Positions 6,923 to 15,606 are shown, counted from the stretch's first letter. The stretch: DNA of 64,000 bases from Alphaproteobacteria bacterium (GCA_019245415.1 JAFARO010000012.1:103550-167549); one strand, 5' to 3'. The notes: generated by a model from the sequence alone, not told the origin. Numbers and translations: made by a program.

Positions 6923-8475
6923 TGGGCTCCTTCCTCGAAGACTTCACACGCGACATACCCCGCGGGCTCAGTTCGCGCTATTTGAAGCAACAGACAGCCC
7001 CGCAGGCGCGCTGGCAGACGCCGGAAGTCATATTGGAGCGCAAGGCGCTCGAATACGACCCGCGTAATCCGGGCGGAAAGATTCTGATCGGCGCACTGGG
7101 CAACAAGCTCGTCGGGATCGAAGATAACCGGCACGTCCTGACCGTCGCCGGTTCGCGCGCCGGAAAATCCGTGACGCTCGTCAATAATCTATTGTTCTAT
7201 CGCGGAAGCATTTTAGCAACGGACCCGAAGGCGGAACTCGCCAATATCACTGCGGCGCGTCGCGCCGCGCTCGGGCAGAAGGTGCATGTCCTCGATCCCT
7301 TCGGAAACACGTCATCGGACATTGCGCACTTGTGCAAATCTTATAATCCCCTCGCGGTCCTCAAGCCTGATAGCCCGACGATCATCGAAGATGCAGGACT
7401 GATCGCGGATGCCCTTGTGGTGCGCAGCGGGAACGAAAAGGACCCGCATTGGGATGAAAGCGCCAAGCATTTCATTGAAGGCGTGATCCTGCACGTCGCG
7501 ACGGAACCACGCTACGCGGGGCGTCGCAATCTCCTCACTGTTCGCGATCTGATACGCACGGCGCTGACGCAGGAACCCGCTGCGCTCGTCGGGGAGGACG
7601 AAGAGCCGCTGCATCTGCTGGAGAAGGAAATGCTGCAAAGCGCGGCGCGCTTTGCGAAGAATCCTGCCACCGAAGATTTGAGTGGCGCGCTCGAAGGCGC
7701 GGCACGCGACTTCTATGAAAAGGGAGCGAACGAGCGCGCGGGTGTGCTTTCGACCGTGCGGCGGCATACAAAGTTTCTGGATTACACGGCCATGCGCCGT
7801 GTGCTGGCCGGGCATGATTTCGATCTCGCGGATTTGAAGCGGGATCGAAGTGGCGTGAGTGTCTATCTCTGCCTGCCCGCCAGCCGCATGGGGTTATGCA
7901 ACAGATGGCTGCGTATTTTCATCAATCAGCTTCTCGACGCGATGGAACGCGAGAAGACAGCGCCTGTCGCGCCGGTGCTGGTCTGTCTCGACGAATTCCC
8001 GGTCCTCGGCCACATGCGCCAGCTTGAGGATGCGGCGGGGCAGATTGCGTCCTTTGGTGTCAAGCTCTGGACGGTCCTGCAGGACTGGGGTCAGGGCAAG
8101 GCGCTCTATAAGGAGCGCTGGGAGACTTTCGCCGGCAATGCCGGCATCCTGCAATTCTTCGGCAATAACGATCTTGAGACGCTGGAATATGTCTCACGTC
8201 GCCTCGGGAAAACCCGGATCGAGGTCGCCCGGCAGGGCGAGGTCGGGCCGGAACAAGCGCAAGCAGGGCTTTCGGGGCGCAATTCCAGCATGGAATTGCA
8301 CGACCTGCTGACGCCCGACGAGGTGAGCCGTCATTTCTCGCGTAGCGACCGTCTCAAGCGGCAGCTCGTCATCTGGGCCGGGTACGATCCGATGATCCTG
8401 CAGCGGATCGAGTATTTCGATAATGCTGGCTCGCATTGGTCGGTATTCAAGGGGACGTTCGCTGCAAGCGGATAA
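6922..8475 (+). CDS. Type IV coupling protein, VirD4/TraG family
   Basis: A 517-residue ATPase. Walker A is GSRAGKS (77-83) and Walker B is LVCLDEF (about 352-358). The sequence between carries the TraG signature (STVRRHTKFLDY, then DRSGVSVYLCLPASR). Coupling proteins hand the relaxase-DNA complex to a type IV secretion channel. Classical VirD4 has N-terminal membrane helices; none is visible, so this is a soluble or short form. The start MGSFLED is preferred over an upstream GTG because it gives the TAATG junction and matches family N-termini. No virB genes are in the window, so the element may borrow a channel or encode it outside. Confidence 0.92.
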   Translation: MGSFLEDFTRDIPRGLSSRYLKQQTAPQARWQTPEVILERKALEYDPRNPGGKILIGALGNKLVGIEDNRHVLTVAGSRAGKSVTLVNNLLFYRGSILATDPKAELANITAARRAALGQKVHVLDPFGNTSSDIAHLCKSYNPLAVLKPDSPTIIEDAGLIADALVVRSGNEKDPHWDESAKHFIEGVILHVATEPRYAGRRNLLTVRDLIRTALTQEPAALVGEDEEPLHLLEKEMLQSAARFAKNPATEDLSGALEGAARDFYEKGANERAGVLSTVRRHTKFLDYTAMRRVLAGHDFDLADLKRDRSGVSVYLCLPASRMGLCNRWLRIFINQLLDAMEREKTAPVAPVLVCLDEFPVLGHMRQLEDAAGQIASFGVKLWTVLQDWGQGKALYKERWETFAGNAGILQFFGNNDLETLEYVSRRLGKTRIEVARQGEVGPEQAQAGLSGRNSSMELHDLLTPDEVSRHFSRSDRLKRQLVIWAGYDPMILQRIEYFDNAGSHWSVFKGTFAASG

Positions 8476-8491
8476 GAGCGCTGTCACCCGA

Positions 8492-9070
8492 TTAAATCTG
8501 AGGACGACGTGTCAGCTTAATTCGCTGCGCTTTGGCCTGCCTGCGCTCATGAATGCGCAGCCAGCGTGTGGCGGGGCGATCCTCTCCGAACAAATACGCC
8601 AGCTCGGACGCCAGCCGCCCCTGATGGTCCCGTAACAGGTAATCGCACCGTCCACATCCGACAAGAATGCGCAAGGCCATGCGCGCCTTGGTAGCGGCGC
8701 TGATATGCAGCGCGGTCTGGCCCGTCTGCGGGCTCTGATAATTGGCCGGAAATCCCTCTTCGATGAAAGCACCGAGCATCTGCGGATTACCGCGCCGCGC
8801 AGCTTTTAGGAATTCACGGCCAAGGCTTATCATCGCCCTGTCATCGGTAAGCTGGGTCAGGTGAGCGTCGGCAATATATTCGCCTCCTGTGAGCTTTTCC
8901 GTGAGATTCTTACCGACTTCCTCCCAGTGCTTTCTTCTATCCTGCGCTGTCTCGCCGGGCTCCGGCTGCCATGCCGCCTGACGGCGTTTTTCAATGCGTG
9001 CGCGAAGCTGGGAGACGCTAAGCGCGACGCCTTCCGGTGTAGCTGTCTGTTTTTCTTCGATTGTTGGCAT
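8492..9070 (-). CDS. Ankyrin-repeat protein
   Basis: A 192-residue cytoplasmic protein. The N-terminal half is charged and helical (LRARIEKRRQAAWQPEPGET). About residues 85-170 form two to three ankyrin repeats (GREFLKAARRGNPQMLGAFIE, then TGQTALHISAATKARMALRIL). The tail is basic. It follows the unknown gene at 9073-9900 by two bases, so the two are co-expressed and likely interact. Ankyrin proteins next to unknown partners are often immunity or scaffold proteins; nothing here decides. Confidence 0.75.
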   Translation of the reverse strand: MPTIEEKQTATPEGVALSVSQLRARIEKRRQAAWQPEPGETAQDRRKHWEEVGKNLTEKLTGGEYIADAHLTQLTDDRAMISLGREFLKAARRGNPQMLGAFIEEGFPANYQSPQTGQTALHISAATKARMALRILVGCGRCDYLLRDHQGRLASELAYLFGEDRPATRWLRIHERRQAKAQRIKLTRRPQI

Positions 9071-9072
9071 GG

Positions 9073-9900
9073 CTATGTGATCCTCTCAAATAGCCAAATT
9101 CTCTCGCCTACTGCCGTAGCAATCGGGGGCATCCTCTTCGGTTCCAGCGGCGTGCCGTCGTCCAGCTCCGCCAGAAAGTCGTAATACATTAGCGCGAACC
9201 CCGTAACCGGGCTTCGAGATGAATGCGAGAGGTCTGACGCGAGGCACAGGTAATAGCAGTTGCTGTTATCGTCCGCGTTCTTCAAAAAGAACATCAGATT
9301 GTCTTCAGGCGTGACGATCGCCCAGCCGTTATATAGGTTCTGATTCTGGCGAGCTTTCAGACGCTCCTTCGGCTTCAAGGCATCGAACTGTGCGCCCGTC
9401 AGATTATCATACGCATCCTCGACCATGGCGATCTCGATGATCCCGTCTTCGGAAACACGCAGCAACTTCAGGTCGCGGACAACATAATCTTCTGCTTCAA
9501 ACCGGTTGCTCTTGTAAGTGCCTTCCAGCATCGACAATGGCAGCGTGCGGGTCTTGAGACCGGTATGCATGTATTCCCGCAGCCGCAAGGCGGCATGGCG
9601 ATCCGGCGTGTACTCGTGCAACTCGGATTCTGATAGAAGCCGATACTCCTCGTGGGTCGCAAATGCGGCGACAGCTTCAATGTTCTTCGGCACGGGATAC
9701 TTACGTGTTCCCTCCGCCGTGTTGACCCCGTCAACGAACTGCCGCAGCCGCTCGGGCGGAATGGTCACATCCGTCGCAAGGCTGATCGCTTGGGTCACGT
9801 CCTTCCAGTTAAAGGGGTCGCCGGAAATGCCCTCTCCGTAGTCGTGGTACGCGCTAAGCGCGCTGCGCAGCCGGAAAAGTCGCCATTCTGAAAACGCCAT
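9073..9900 (-). CDS. Uncharacterised 275-residue protein, partner of the ankyrin protein
   Basis: The start MAFSEWRLFRL at 9900 is favoured over a longer frame because GAGG lies upstream and the longer part is basic and shadow-like. The N-terminus reads like a small helical DNA-binding or adaptor region (LSAYHDYGEGISG...VTQAISLATDVTIPPERLRQFVDG). The C-terminal two thirds is mixed alpha/beta (NQNLYNGWAIVTPEDNLMFFL). No signal peptide or membrane segment and no catalytic motif was recognised. First gene of a two-gene unit, divergent from the protease operon at 10082. Confidence 0.6.
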   Translation of the reverse strand: MAFSEWRLFRLRSALSAYHDYGEGISGDPFNWKDVTQAISLATDVTIPPERLRQFVDGVNTAEGTRKYPVPKNIEAVAAFATHEEYRLLSESELHEYTPDRHAALRLREYMHTGLKTRTLPLSMLEGTYKSNRFEAEDYVVRDLKLLRVSEDGIIEIAMVEDAYDNLTGAQFDALKPKERLKARQNQNLYNGWAIVTPEDNLMFFLKNADDNSNCYYLCLASDLSHSSRSPVTGFALMYYDFLAELDDGTPLEPKRMPPIATAVGERIWLFERIT

Positions 9901-9992
9901 AACGCGCCAAACCTCAACAAATCCATGCCGTCGCGCCCGGTCGCCCCGCCACATGGCGCGGAAATCAGGCATCTTCCAAGCCTACATAACCC

Positions 9993-10012
9993 GCGAGGTT
10001 TCCGCGAGGAAA
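9993..10012 (+). promoter_or_regulatory. Tandem GCGAGG operator-like motif, copy 3
   Basis: Sequence GCGAGGTTTCCGCGAGGAAA, 69 bp before the protease-operon ATG. That is almost the same distance as copy 2 from its gene. Confidence 0.55.
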
Positions 10013-10081
10013 GCGCGCAGGCGGGACTCCTACCTTTGGGATGTTCGCAGGACTTCAGGCGGACGGCCCAAGGAGAAAACC

Positions 10082-10666
10082 ATGCCCGCGTATGTGCTTA
10101 TCCGGGAAACAAGGAAAGAGCGAAGGGCGCCGCTTCGGGTTGCCGCCGCGACAGTGGCCGGTCTCGGCCTCGCCGGTGCCCTGCTGGGAGGGGTCGCCTA
10201 TGGGCCGGGCCTCGCTGCCGGGCTGCTCCGATTTTTCCCGCTCCCTGTCTGGATTTCAGAGTCCGGCCACGGAGCCGACGCGACCAACGCCTCCGACCAC
10301 GTCATCCGCATAAAGGCGGGTCCAGACGGCCACTACTACGTCGAAGGCGACGCTGACGGGGTTCCGGTCAAATTCATGATCGACACCGGCTCAACCCGCA
10401 TCGTCCTCCCGAAACAAATCGCCGAACGGATGAGTGTCGGACCGCTGAACTTCGACATTCCGACCTACACGGCAAACGGCGTGAGTCACGACGCGGAGAT
10501 AACGATCCGCAAACTTACTGTCGGACCGTACAGCGGGAACAACATTCCCGCGATGGTCAACGGCGGACCGCTCGATATGCCGCTACTGGGCATGAGCTGG
10601 CTTCGCACCTTCCAATCAATCGAAATCGAAAACGGCGTCATGACGCTGCACTACAGGGGGACATGA
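10082..10666 (+). CDS. Membrane-anchored retropepsin-like aspartic protease
   Basis: A 194-residue protein: short cytoplasmic N-terminus, one hydrophobic helix (about 22-50, rich in Ala/Gly/Leu), then a periplasmic domain of the clan AA retropepsin type. The active-site loop is FMIDTGST, and a second hydrophobic-hydrophobic-Gly segment PLLGMSWL follows. This matches the TIGR02281-type bacterial family, which acts as dimers. AAGGAG precedes the ATG. It is the first gene of a five-gene unit running to 14137 and is preceded by motif copy 3. The substrate is unknown; the neighbouring envelope proteins are candidates. Confidence 0.85.
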   Translation: MPAYVLIRETRKERRAPLRVAAATVAGLGLAGALLGGVAYGPGLAAGLLRFFPLPVWISESGHGADATNASDHVIRIKAGPDGHYYVEGDADGVPVKFMIDTGSTRIVLPKQIAERMSVGPLNFDIPTYTANGVSHDAEITIRKLTVGPYSGNNIPAMVNGGPLDMPLLGMSWLRTFQSIEIENGVMTLHYRGT

Positions 10667-10667
10667 C

Positions 10668-11522
10668 ATGGTCAATGTCAGCGCAACTGGTTGGACGCCG
10701 CAAGACGCGGGCAGAAGTTGGGGCTTTGAACCCACGCGGCCCCGGCTGCTTCAATGTGCATTCGCGGAACAACCCTTAGTCGGCGTGTTGAACACGCTGG
10801 AAGTAAAGAGTCGCGGCGCGCAGAGCGCCTCCCTTCGCATCCGACAGGACGGCGAGCTTTTATTCGACGGCGAGATACCGCCGAACGCCGAGATCGGCAT
10901 TGTTCCGTTGACTCCTGCCGAGCTGTTCCTGTCGCTGACTCTTGAGCCGTCAAGTGTCGTCCATAATCTTCGCGTTCGCCCGAAAGTTGTCGCGCCGGTC
11001 TTCTCGAAAATCGATGTCGCGCGACAGGGTTTGGTCGGAGACAGTCTTCCCGTCGTCTGGGAAGCGTCGGATGCGACCTCCGTTACCCTGCACATCGAAG
11101 ACGGCGACGAGCGCGTAGAACATACGGGGACATCCGCTGGCGTCTTCATGCTGCGTCCCGCGCGACCGGGGCCGATCCTCCTGCGCCTCGTCGCGCAAGG
11201 TCCGTTCGCCACGAGCGTCGAGACGCGCACTGTTCAAGTAACTATTGCGCTGCCGCACATCGAGATCGATGCGCCGGTTCAATCGGGCGGGCCGGGAACC
11301 GCCGTCGCTTTCCACTGGCGCATCAGCGGCGCGCGCGAAGCCTTCATCGATGCGCCCGCGCGCGGCGAGACTTACAGCGTAGCGCTCGATGGCGGAATGG
11401 TCGTCGAGATCGAGACGACGACAGAGGAATTCCATCTGGTCGCCATCGGCGTGGATGGAAGCCGACGTACAGAGCGCTTCTCCACGATCCCTCGACTTAT
11501 CGGCTGCCTCGATGAGCCCTGA
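10668..11522 (+). CDS. Beta-rich uncharacterised protein of the protease operon
   Basis: A 284-residue protein starting one base after the protease stop. No signal peptide or membrane helix is visible, so it may be cytoplasmic, or exported by an unseen route. The sequence alternates hydrophobic and polar residues throughout, with three Ig-like repeats suggested by LRIRQDGELLFDGEI, VVWEASDATSVTLHIEDG and AFHWRISGAREAFID. This resembles stacked Ig/fibronectin-type domains. No catalytic motif was recognised. Co-translation with the protease suggests partnership. Confidence 0.6.
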   Translation: MVNVSATGWTPQDAGRSWGFEPTRPRLLQCAFAEQPLVGVLNTLEVKSRGAQSASLRIRQDGELLFDGEIPPNAEIGIVPLTPAELFLSLTLEPSSVVHNLRVRPKVVAPVFSKIDVARQGLVGDSLPVVWEASDATSVTLHIEDGDERVEHTGTSAGVFMLRPARPGPILLRLVAQGPFATSVETRTVQVTIALPHIEIDAPVQSGGPGTAVAFHWRISGAREAFIDAPARGETYSVALDGGMVVEIETTTEEFHLVAIGVDGSRRTERFSTIPRLIGCLDEP

Positions 11523-11556
11523 ATTTCCAAACTCAAACTTGCGAAAGGACAACACA

Positions 11557-12804
11557 ATGAACGACACACCCCAAAACTTATCTCCGGTTATGCGCCTCGC
11601 CTGTGTGCTGGTGCGCTGCAACCCCGACCTCCTTGCTCTGGCACCCCGTCAGGACCGTTATGCCGTGGCCAGTGAGGCTTTGCTTCTTTCGGTGGTGGCC
11701 GGTGTAACCGGGCTCGCTTGGACAGCCTTCTGGGCTCAATTTGTCGCTCTGCCAGCCGCGCTGGCTTTTGGCGCGCTGGCTTGCGTTTTCATGTTCCTGA
11801 TCGATCAGGCAATCGGGGCGGCGGACTGGCGACTGACGGGTGTCCTCCGCCCGCCCGCGACGCGCCGCCGTTGGTGGGAGCATGGCCGCCTCGCCATGCG
11901 TCTCGCTATGACGGTCGTCCTCTCAACGGCTACGTCAACCGGCGCATCGATGGCGATGTTCCATGACGCCATCAAGACGCAGCTCGAACAGGACGTGCGC
12001 GGAAAGAACCGCCAGATCGAAGAGCAGTACGCAGAGCGCCTGCGCGAGCAGCGGACTTTGCGCTTCGGAACGCTGGAATCGGAAGTCCAGCGCCTGACAG
12101 CGAGCGCCGGGGAAATGACCCACGTACTCGATGCCGCACGACAACTGCGCGCTACGGCCAGCCAAAAAGCCGAAGCGTACGGAATTGAAGCCGACCGCGA
12201 ACTAAAAGGAGCGCCCGGATACAAGGCCGGAGCAGGGTCGCAATACCGCGAGGCTCTCGCTCGCAAGGTGGCGGCGGACTCCGATCTCGCAAAAGCCGAC
12301 TCCGATATCGGCATCTACGAAGGGCGCGTGACGGATGCGCAGCAGAAGCTCGATAAGGCAAACGCTGATTTAAGAGTCGCAGAGGCCGCATTCGCGGGCG
12401 AAGCAGCGCAGATCGACGAAGAGAGGAAGAGCCACCTCATTCCCGATCGCAATGACGCGCTGATGAGCTACCTCGCACTTGAGGAGGTCTACGCCGATCC
12501 CCGCTTCGGCAGCGCCGCACGTCATTTTTCGTGGCTGATGATGGCGGTCCTGATGACGTTCGAGCTGAGCTATGTCGTCGTTCGTGCGTGGTTCACGCAC
12601 GCCTCGGTGTACATGGCGATGCTCATCGCGGACACAAAGAAGCGCGCCGACCGAGCCGCTGCCGACTACGAAACAAGCCGCGATGCTCTCCGCCGTAAAC
12701 CCCTCGCGCCGATGGCACGCGCCCCGCTGCGCTTCCTTCCCGCGCCAGCGCCTAGCGCCGCTACCGTCCGCGAATCCCGGCGCGAGGAAGCTCGCTTTCC
12801 GTAA
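11557..12804 (+). CDS. DUF4407-type membrane protein with long coiled coil
   Basis: A 415-residue protein. Residues 5-70 carry the DUF4407 opening (CNPDLLALAPRQDRYA) and a hydrophobic pair of helices. A third hydrophobic segment is near residue 120, then a long coiled coil (about 140-300, Glu/Gln/Arg/Ala rich). A last membrane helix lies near residue 325 (FSWLMMAVLMTFELSYVV). The coiled coil would project from the membrane. The start is chosen for AAAGGA just upstream; longer frames overlap the previous gene. DUF4407 has no settled function. Confidence 0.8.
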   Translation: MNDTPQNLSPVMRLACVLVRCNPDLLALAPRQDRYAVASEALLLSVVAGVTGLAWTAFWAQFVALPAALAFGALACVFMFLIDQAIGAADWRLTGVLRPPATRRRWWEHGRLAMRLAMTVVLSTATSTGASMAMFHDAIKTQLEQDVRGKNRQIEEQYAERLREQRTLRFGTLESEVQRLTASAGEMTHVLDAARQLRATASQKAEAYGIEADRELKGAPGYKAGAGSQYREALARKVAADSDLAKADSDIGIYEGRVTDAQQKLDKANADLRVAEAAFAGEAAQIDEERKSHLIPDRNDALMSYLALEEVYADPRFGSAARHFSWLMMAVLMTFELSYVVVRAWFTHASVYMAMLIADTKKRADRAAADYETSRDALRRKPLAPMARAPLRFLPAPAPSAATVRESRREEARFP

Positions 12805-12835
12805 GCACTCACAATCCAATTCAGGAGGATAGATC

Positions 12836-13522
12836 ATGTTTCACAAAGTCCGTTCACCCTTCGCCGGGAAGCCTGCAACAAGACAGATTGCAGACCACAA
12901 CGGCGCTCCGGGTTTTCAGGTACAGCCGCGTGTATTGACGCCCATTCGCGCTATGGCCGTGAATTGGCTGACGGGCATCGCCGTAGTGGCGGGCGTTGGT
13001 TACGGCCTCGCCGGGGTCGCGAGTTCACCAAGCCCGGATAGCGGAATGCTGACAGCCGCCGTTGCCGTTCCCCTCGTCGGCGGATTCGTCCTGTACGAGG
13101 CGTTGCGCTCCCTCTTCAGAAAACGCGTCCAACTGATGTTTACGCTGGATCGGTTCAGCGTAAAGACGCTGTTCGGCTGGAAGCATTACGACCGGCTGTT
13201 GCCGCACCGCTTCGCGCTTTTGCAGCACGACTGGACGCAGGCGGAGCAGGAGCAGCAGGAGTTTCAGGCGGCGCTGGCGCAAAGGCGCGGCAAGCTCATT
13301 AGGAAGCAACGCTGGTTCGGCAAGTCCTTCCATGTCTCCTTCGATTATCTCGGCCAGCGCAACGACGTTCTGACCGTCTACGGCCCGAAGGAAGCGATGG
13401 CGATCGTGACGCGTCTCAATGCCTGCGACAGCGTACTGGATGCCCTCGCCCGTCGTGGACAAGGAACACCGCTGACGCCAGCAGACGAATGGGGCGATCA
13501 GCCGGGCGCAATTCCAAAATAG
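12836..13522 (+). CDS. Two-helix membrane protein of the envelope operon
   Basis: A 228-residue protein. Two hydrophobic segments (about 40-62 and 72-90) are followed by a soluble part starting RKRVQLMFTLDRFSVKT, resembling a small beta domain with a coiled section (QAEQEQQEFQAALAQRR). AGGAGG precedes the ATG. No family was recognised. The order DUF4407, this gene, coiled-coil protein suggests one membrane complex. Confidence 0.6.
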   Translation: MFHKVRSPFAGKPATRQIADHNGAPGFQVQPRVLTPIRAMAVNWLTGIAVVAGVGYGLAGVASSPSPDSGMLTAAVAVPLVGGFVLYEALRSLFRKRVQLMFTLDRFSVKTLFGWKHYDRLLPHRFALLQHDWTQAEQEQQEFQAALAQRRGKLIRKQRWFGKSFHVSFDYLGQRNDVLTVYGPKEAMAIVTRLNACDSVLDALARRGQGTPLTPADEWGDQPGAIPK

Positions 13523-13546
13523 ACCGCAAGAAGGAAGACCATCACC

Positions 13547-14137
13547 ATGCCCCGCGAACCAAACCGCGACGTGCGGCAGCAAGCCGAGGCCAAGATCGAA
13601 CAGCGTTTCGCACGGCAGAGCGAAGCGCTATTCGCCTCCCATAAAGAGCAGCGCGAGCGCGACCTGCGCGCGCAGCAGCAGGCGGTCGAGCGCGTCGCGC
13701 GGGAACAGGCGCGGATCGCCGACAGTAAGCGCCAGATGCTGGAACAGCACGAGCGCAAATGGGACCAGATGCGCGACCGCATTGCCTACAAGCCGGAGCC
13801 CGCGCCGTCGCCGAGGGGCTGGGTTCCGCCTCGCAATTTTGAGCGCGAATATAAGGAAATGCGCCGCCAGTGGATCGACCAACGCGAAACCATCGAGCAG
13901 GCGCACAACGAGCGCATCGAGAAATGCCAGATGGCACAAGACGATCTGCGCTTCGCGTTCGATGCCGCCAACGAGATTCAAGCGCAGAAGAATCGCGCCG
14001 ATTACGAAGCGCTGATCGCGACGCAAGAACGGACGCGCGAAAGCGCGATCCAGCGCGAAGAGTCACGGATTGAGAATTCGATTTCGCAGGAATTCACGCG
14101 GCAGAACCGCGCCCCCGCGCCGGAGCGCGGCCTGTAG
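13547..14137 (+). CDS. Soluble coiled-coil protein of the envelope operon
   Basis: A 196-residue, highly charged protein that is almost entirely predicted helix with heptad-like Arg/Glu/Gln/Ala repeats. One break lies near PSPRGWVPPRNFE (about 85-97). No signal peptide or catalytic motif. Last gene of the five-gene unit, closed by a 21-bp hairpin four bases after its stop. The Arg-rich coil could bind DNA or the DUF4407 coil. The function is unknown. Confidence 0.55.
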   Translation: MPREPNRDVRQQAEAKIEQRFARQSEALFASHKEQRERDLRAQQQAVERVAREQARIADSKRQMLEQHERKWDQMRDRIAYKPEPAPSPRGWVPPRNFEREYKEMRRQWIDQRETIEQAHNERIEKCQMAQDDLRFAFDAANEIQAQKNRADYEALIATQERTRESAIQREESRIENSISQEFTRQNRAPAPERGL

Positions 14138-14140
14138 GGA

Positions 14141-14184
14141 GGCAACCGCGCCGCGTCACGCCAGCGTGACGCGGCGCGGTTGCC
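14141..14184. terminator. Perfect 21-bp stem between convergent operons
   Basis: The arm at 14141-14161 is exactly complementary to 14164-14184, with only CA between, so the real loop opens the inner pairs. It lies between the stops of convergent genes (14137 and 14190). A bidirectional terminator is the simplest reading, although no T run follows on either side. Confidence 0.6.
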
Positions 14185-14189
14185 GTCCG

Positions 14190-14471
14190 TCATTTATTAT
14201 CGTCAGGTTTCCAGTGAACGCGAAGCGGAGGCTCCTTCATAGCGGCAAGCCGCTGCTGAATCAGCGCGTTGAATTTCTCCTCGGAAACAACGTACTGGAA
14301 ATCGACAAGGCCGCGTTCGGGGTCAACGCCAAGCGACTCCAAGAACATGTTTTTCTCATCGACGACAAGCTTGCCGCTTTGAGGTTCCCAGATTTCGCAC
14401 TGGACGGGCCGCTTGCCGTCGAACAGCACCCGCGCCGGACAATCGCCCCAGTCGAAATATCGGTATTCCAT
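14190..14471 (-). CDS. Small hypothetical protein downstream of ardC
   Basis: A 93-residue protein with an excellent ribosome site (AAGGAGG). The sequence MEYRYFDWGDCPARVLFDG continues as a compact mixed fold (PVQCEIWEPQSGKL, then KFNALIQQRL). No known domain was recognised. It is third in the unit ardC, 71-residue protein, this gene, so a role in antirestriction or DNA transfer is possible but unsupported. Confidence 0.6.
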   Translation of the reverse strand: MEYRYFDWGDCPARVLFDGKRPVQCEIWEPQSGKLVVDEKNMFLESLGVDPERGLVDFQYVVSEEKFNALIQQRLAAMKEPPLRVHWKPDDNK

Positions 14472-14494
14472 CGTCCGGCCTCCTTCTCATCCAT

Positions 14495-14710
14495 CTAGCC
14501 TTGCCCCAGCCCGTCGAGCAAGCTGGGCTCCCGGTAGCGTCCCGCTGCCGTGCTGTCGGTGGCGGGGCGGCTATCCGTCTTGAGGGCGAACAAGGCCGGT
14601 TGTTCCGGCCTTGCCGCTTTCCAAGCCTCAAGCTGCTGGCGGCGCAACTCGACAATATCCCGCCAGCGGTAGGCGCGGCCATCGATAAGGATGGTATCGG
14701 GGCGGCTCAT
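14495..14710 (-). CDS. Small hypothetical protein overlapping ardC stop
   Basis: A 71-residue protein. The ATG overlaps the antirestriction gene stop (ATGA). The first 35 residues contain DGRAYRWRDIVELRRQQLEAW, a strand-helix unit; the rest is Pro/Ser/Thr rich and probably disordered. No function was recognised. Confidence 0.55.
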   Translation of the reverse strand: MSRPDTILIDGRAYRWRDIVELRRQQLEAWKAARPEQPALFALKTDSRPATDSTAAGRYREPSLLDGLGQG

Positions 14711-15606
14711 TCTGCCGCCTCCTGCTGTGCGCCGGGTTGCAGCATGTGCAAATAGTCGGCGGCGCGTTGTGCGTGGGCTGCTGCCGTGAAGATCGCCCGC
14801 TTGTCGTCTTTCAGAACCTTGAGCCAGTTGCCGATATAGGAAGCATGATCGGCGCGAATCTCCGGCGTCAGGTCGAGGTCGGCGGACAGGAAGGCCGAAC
14901 CAAGCTCCGCGACAAGTTCCTCCATCGCGTAGCCTTCATCGCCCCAGCGCTTGCGCCCGAAATCGCGTTCAAGGCGTCTCGGGTGCCGAGTCCAGTGCGT
15001 CATTTCATGGGCTAGGGTTGCGTAATAGCTTTCGGCGTCCCGGAAACTCTCAAACGGCGGCATCTGCACGCGGTCGTCGGCCATCGCATAGAAAGCCTGA
15101 TTGCCTCCGTGCTGGATACTGGCACCTGTGGCAGCGAAGAATGACTCGGCGCGGTCGATCCGCTGCACGGTATCCAGTTTCGGTTCTGCCTTCGCATAAT
15201 ACTGTGCGGGCAAGCCTTCCACCTGCTCGACATTGAAAACCGTGTATCCCTTCATGAAGGGAATATCGCGTTCGGTTTCCTCGCCGCTATCGCCGTCAAC
15301 CTCTGTGCGAGTTACCTTGGACGCGTAAACGACAAGGCTGCCTTTCTCGCCCTTCTTCACACAAGCGTTCAATTCAAGCGCCTGTTTGAACGTCATCCAG
15401 ATCGGCGCGGAAAATCCTTTGCTCATCGCTTCGGACCAAAGCATCAGGACATTGATTCCCCGGTATGGGACACCGTTGCCGCGCAAGGGGCGCGTGATAC
15501 GTCCCGCTGCATGTTCGGCGTTCCACGGCTTGAACCAAGGGCGGACCCCCTTCTCAAGTTCGCTGACAATCTGCCCTGTGATCCTCTCATAAACGTCGGC
15601 TTTCAT
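14707..15606 (-). CDS. ardC: ArdC-like antirestriction protein (ssDNA-binding/zincin)
   Basis: A 299-residue protein with two parts. Residues 1-130 form the ArdC N-terminal ssDNA-binding domain (VYERITGQIVSELEKGVRPW, then PYRGINVLML). Residues 150-290 form a zincin metallopeptidase domain with HEMTHW and a downstream Glu-rich helix (EELVAELGSAF). ArdC proteins enter recipients with the transferred strand and protect it from restriction. Here it shares the island with a type I restriction system. The start at 15606 is set by AGGAGG; the frame extends upstream into hairpin DNA and is rejected there. It heads a three-gene unit. Confidence 0.9.
   Translation of the reverse strand: MKADVYERITGQIVSELEKGVRPWFKPWNAEHAAGRITRPLRGNGVPYRGINVLMLWSEAMSKGFSAPIWMTFKQALELNACVKKGEKGSLVVYASKVTRTEVDGDSGEETERDIPFMKGYTVFNVEQVEGLPAQYYAKAEPKLDTVQRIDRAESFFAATGASIQHGGNQAFYAMADDRVQMPPFESFRDAESYYATLAHEMTHWTRHPRRLERDFGRKRWGDEGYAMEELVAELGSAFLSADLDLTPEIRADHASYIGNWLKVLKDDKRAIFTAAAHAQRAADYLHMLQPGAQQEAAE

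Noticed and set aside
10678..12837. Several minus-strand frames under the envelope operon
   Set aside because: All lie opposite well-spaced plus-strand genes with good ribosome sites and show shadow composition.
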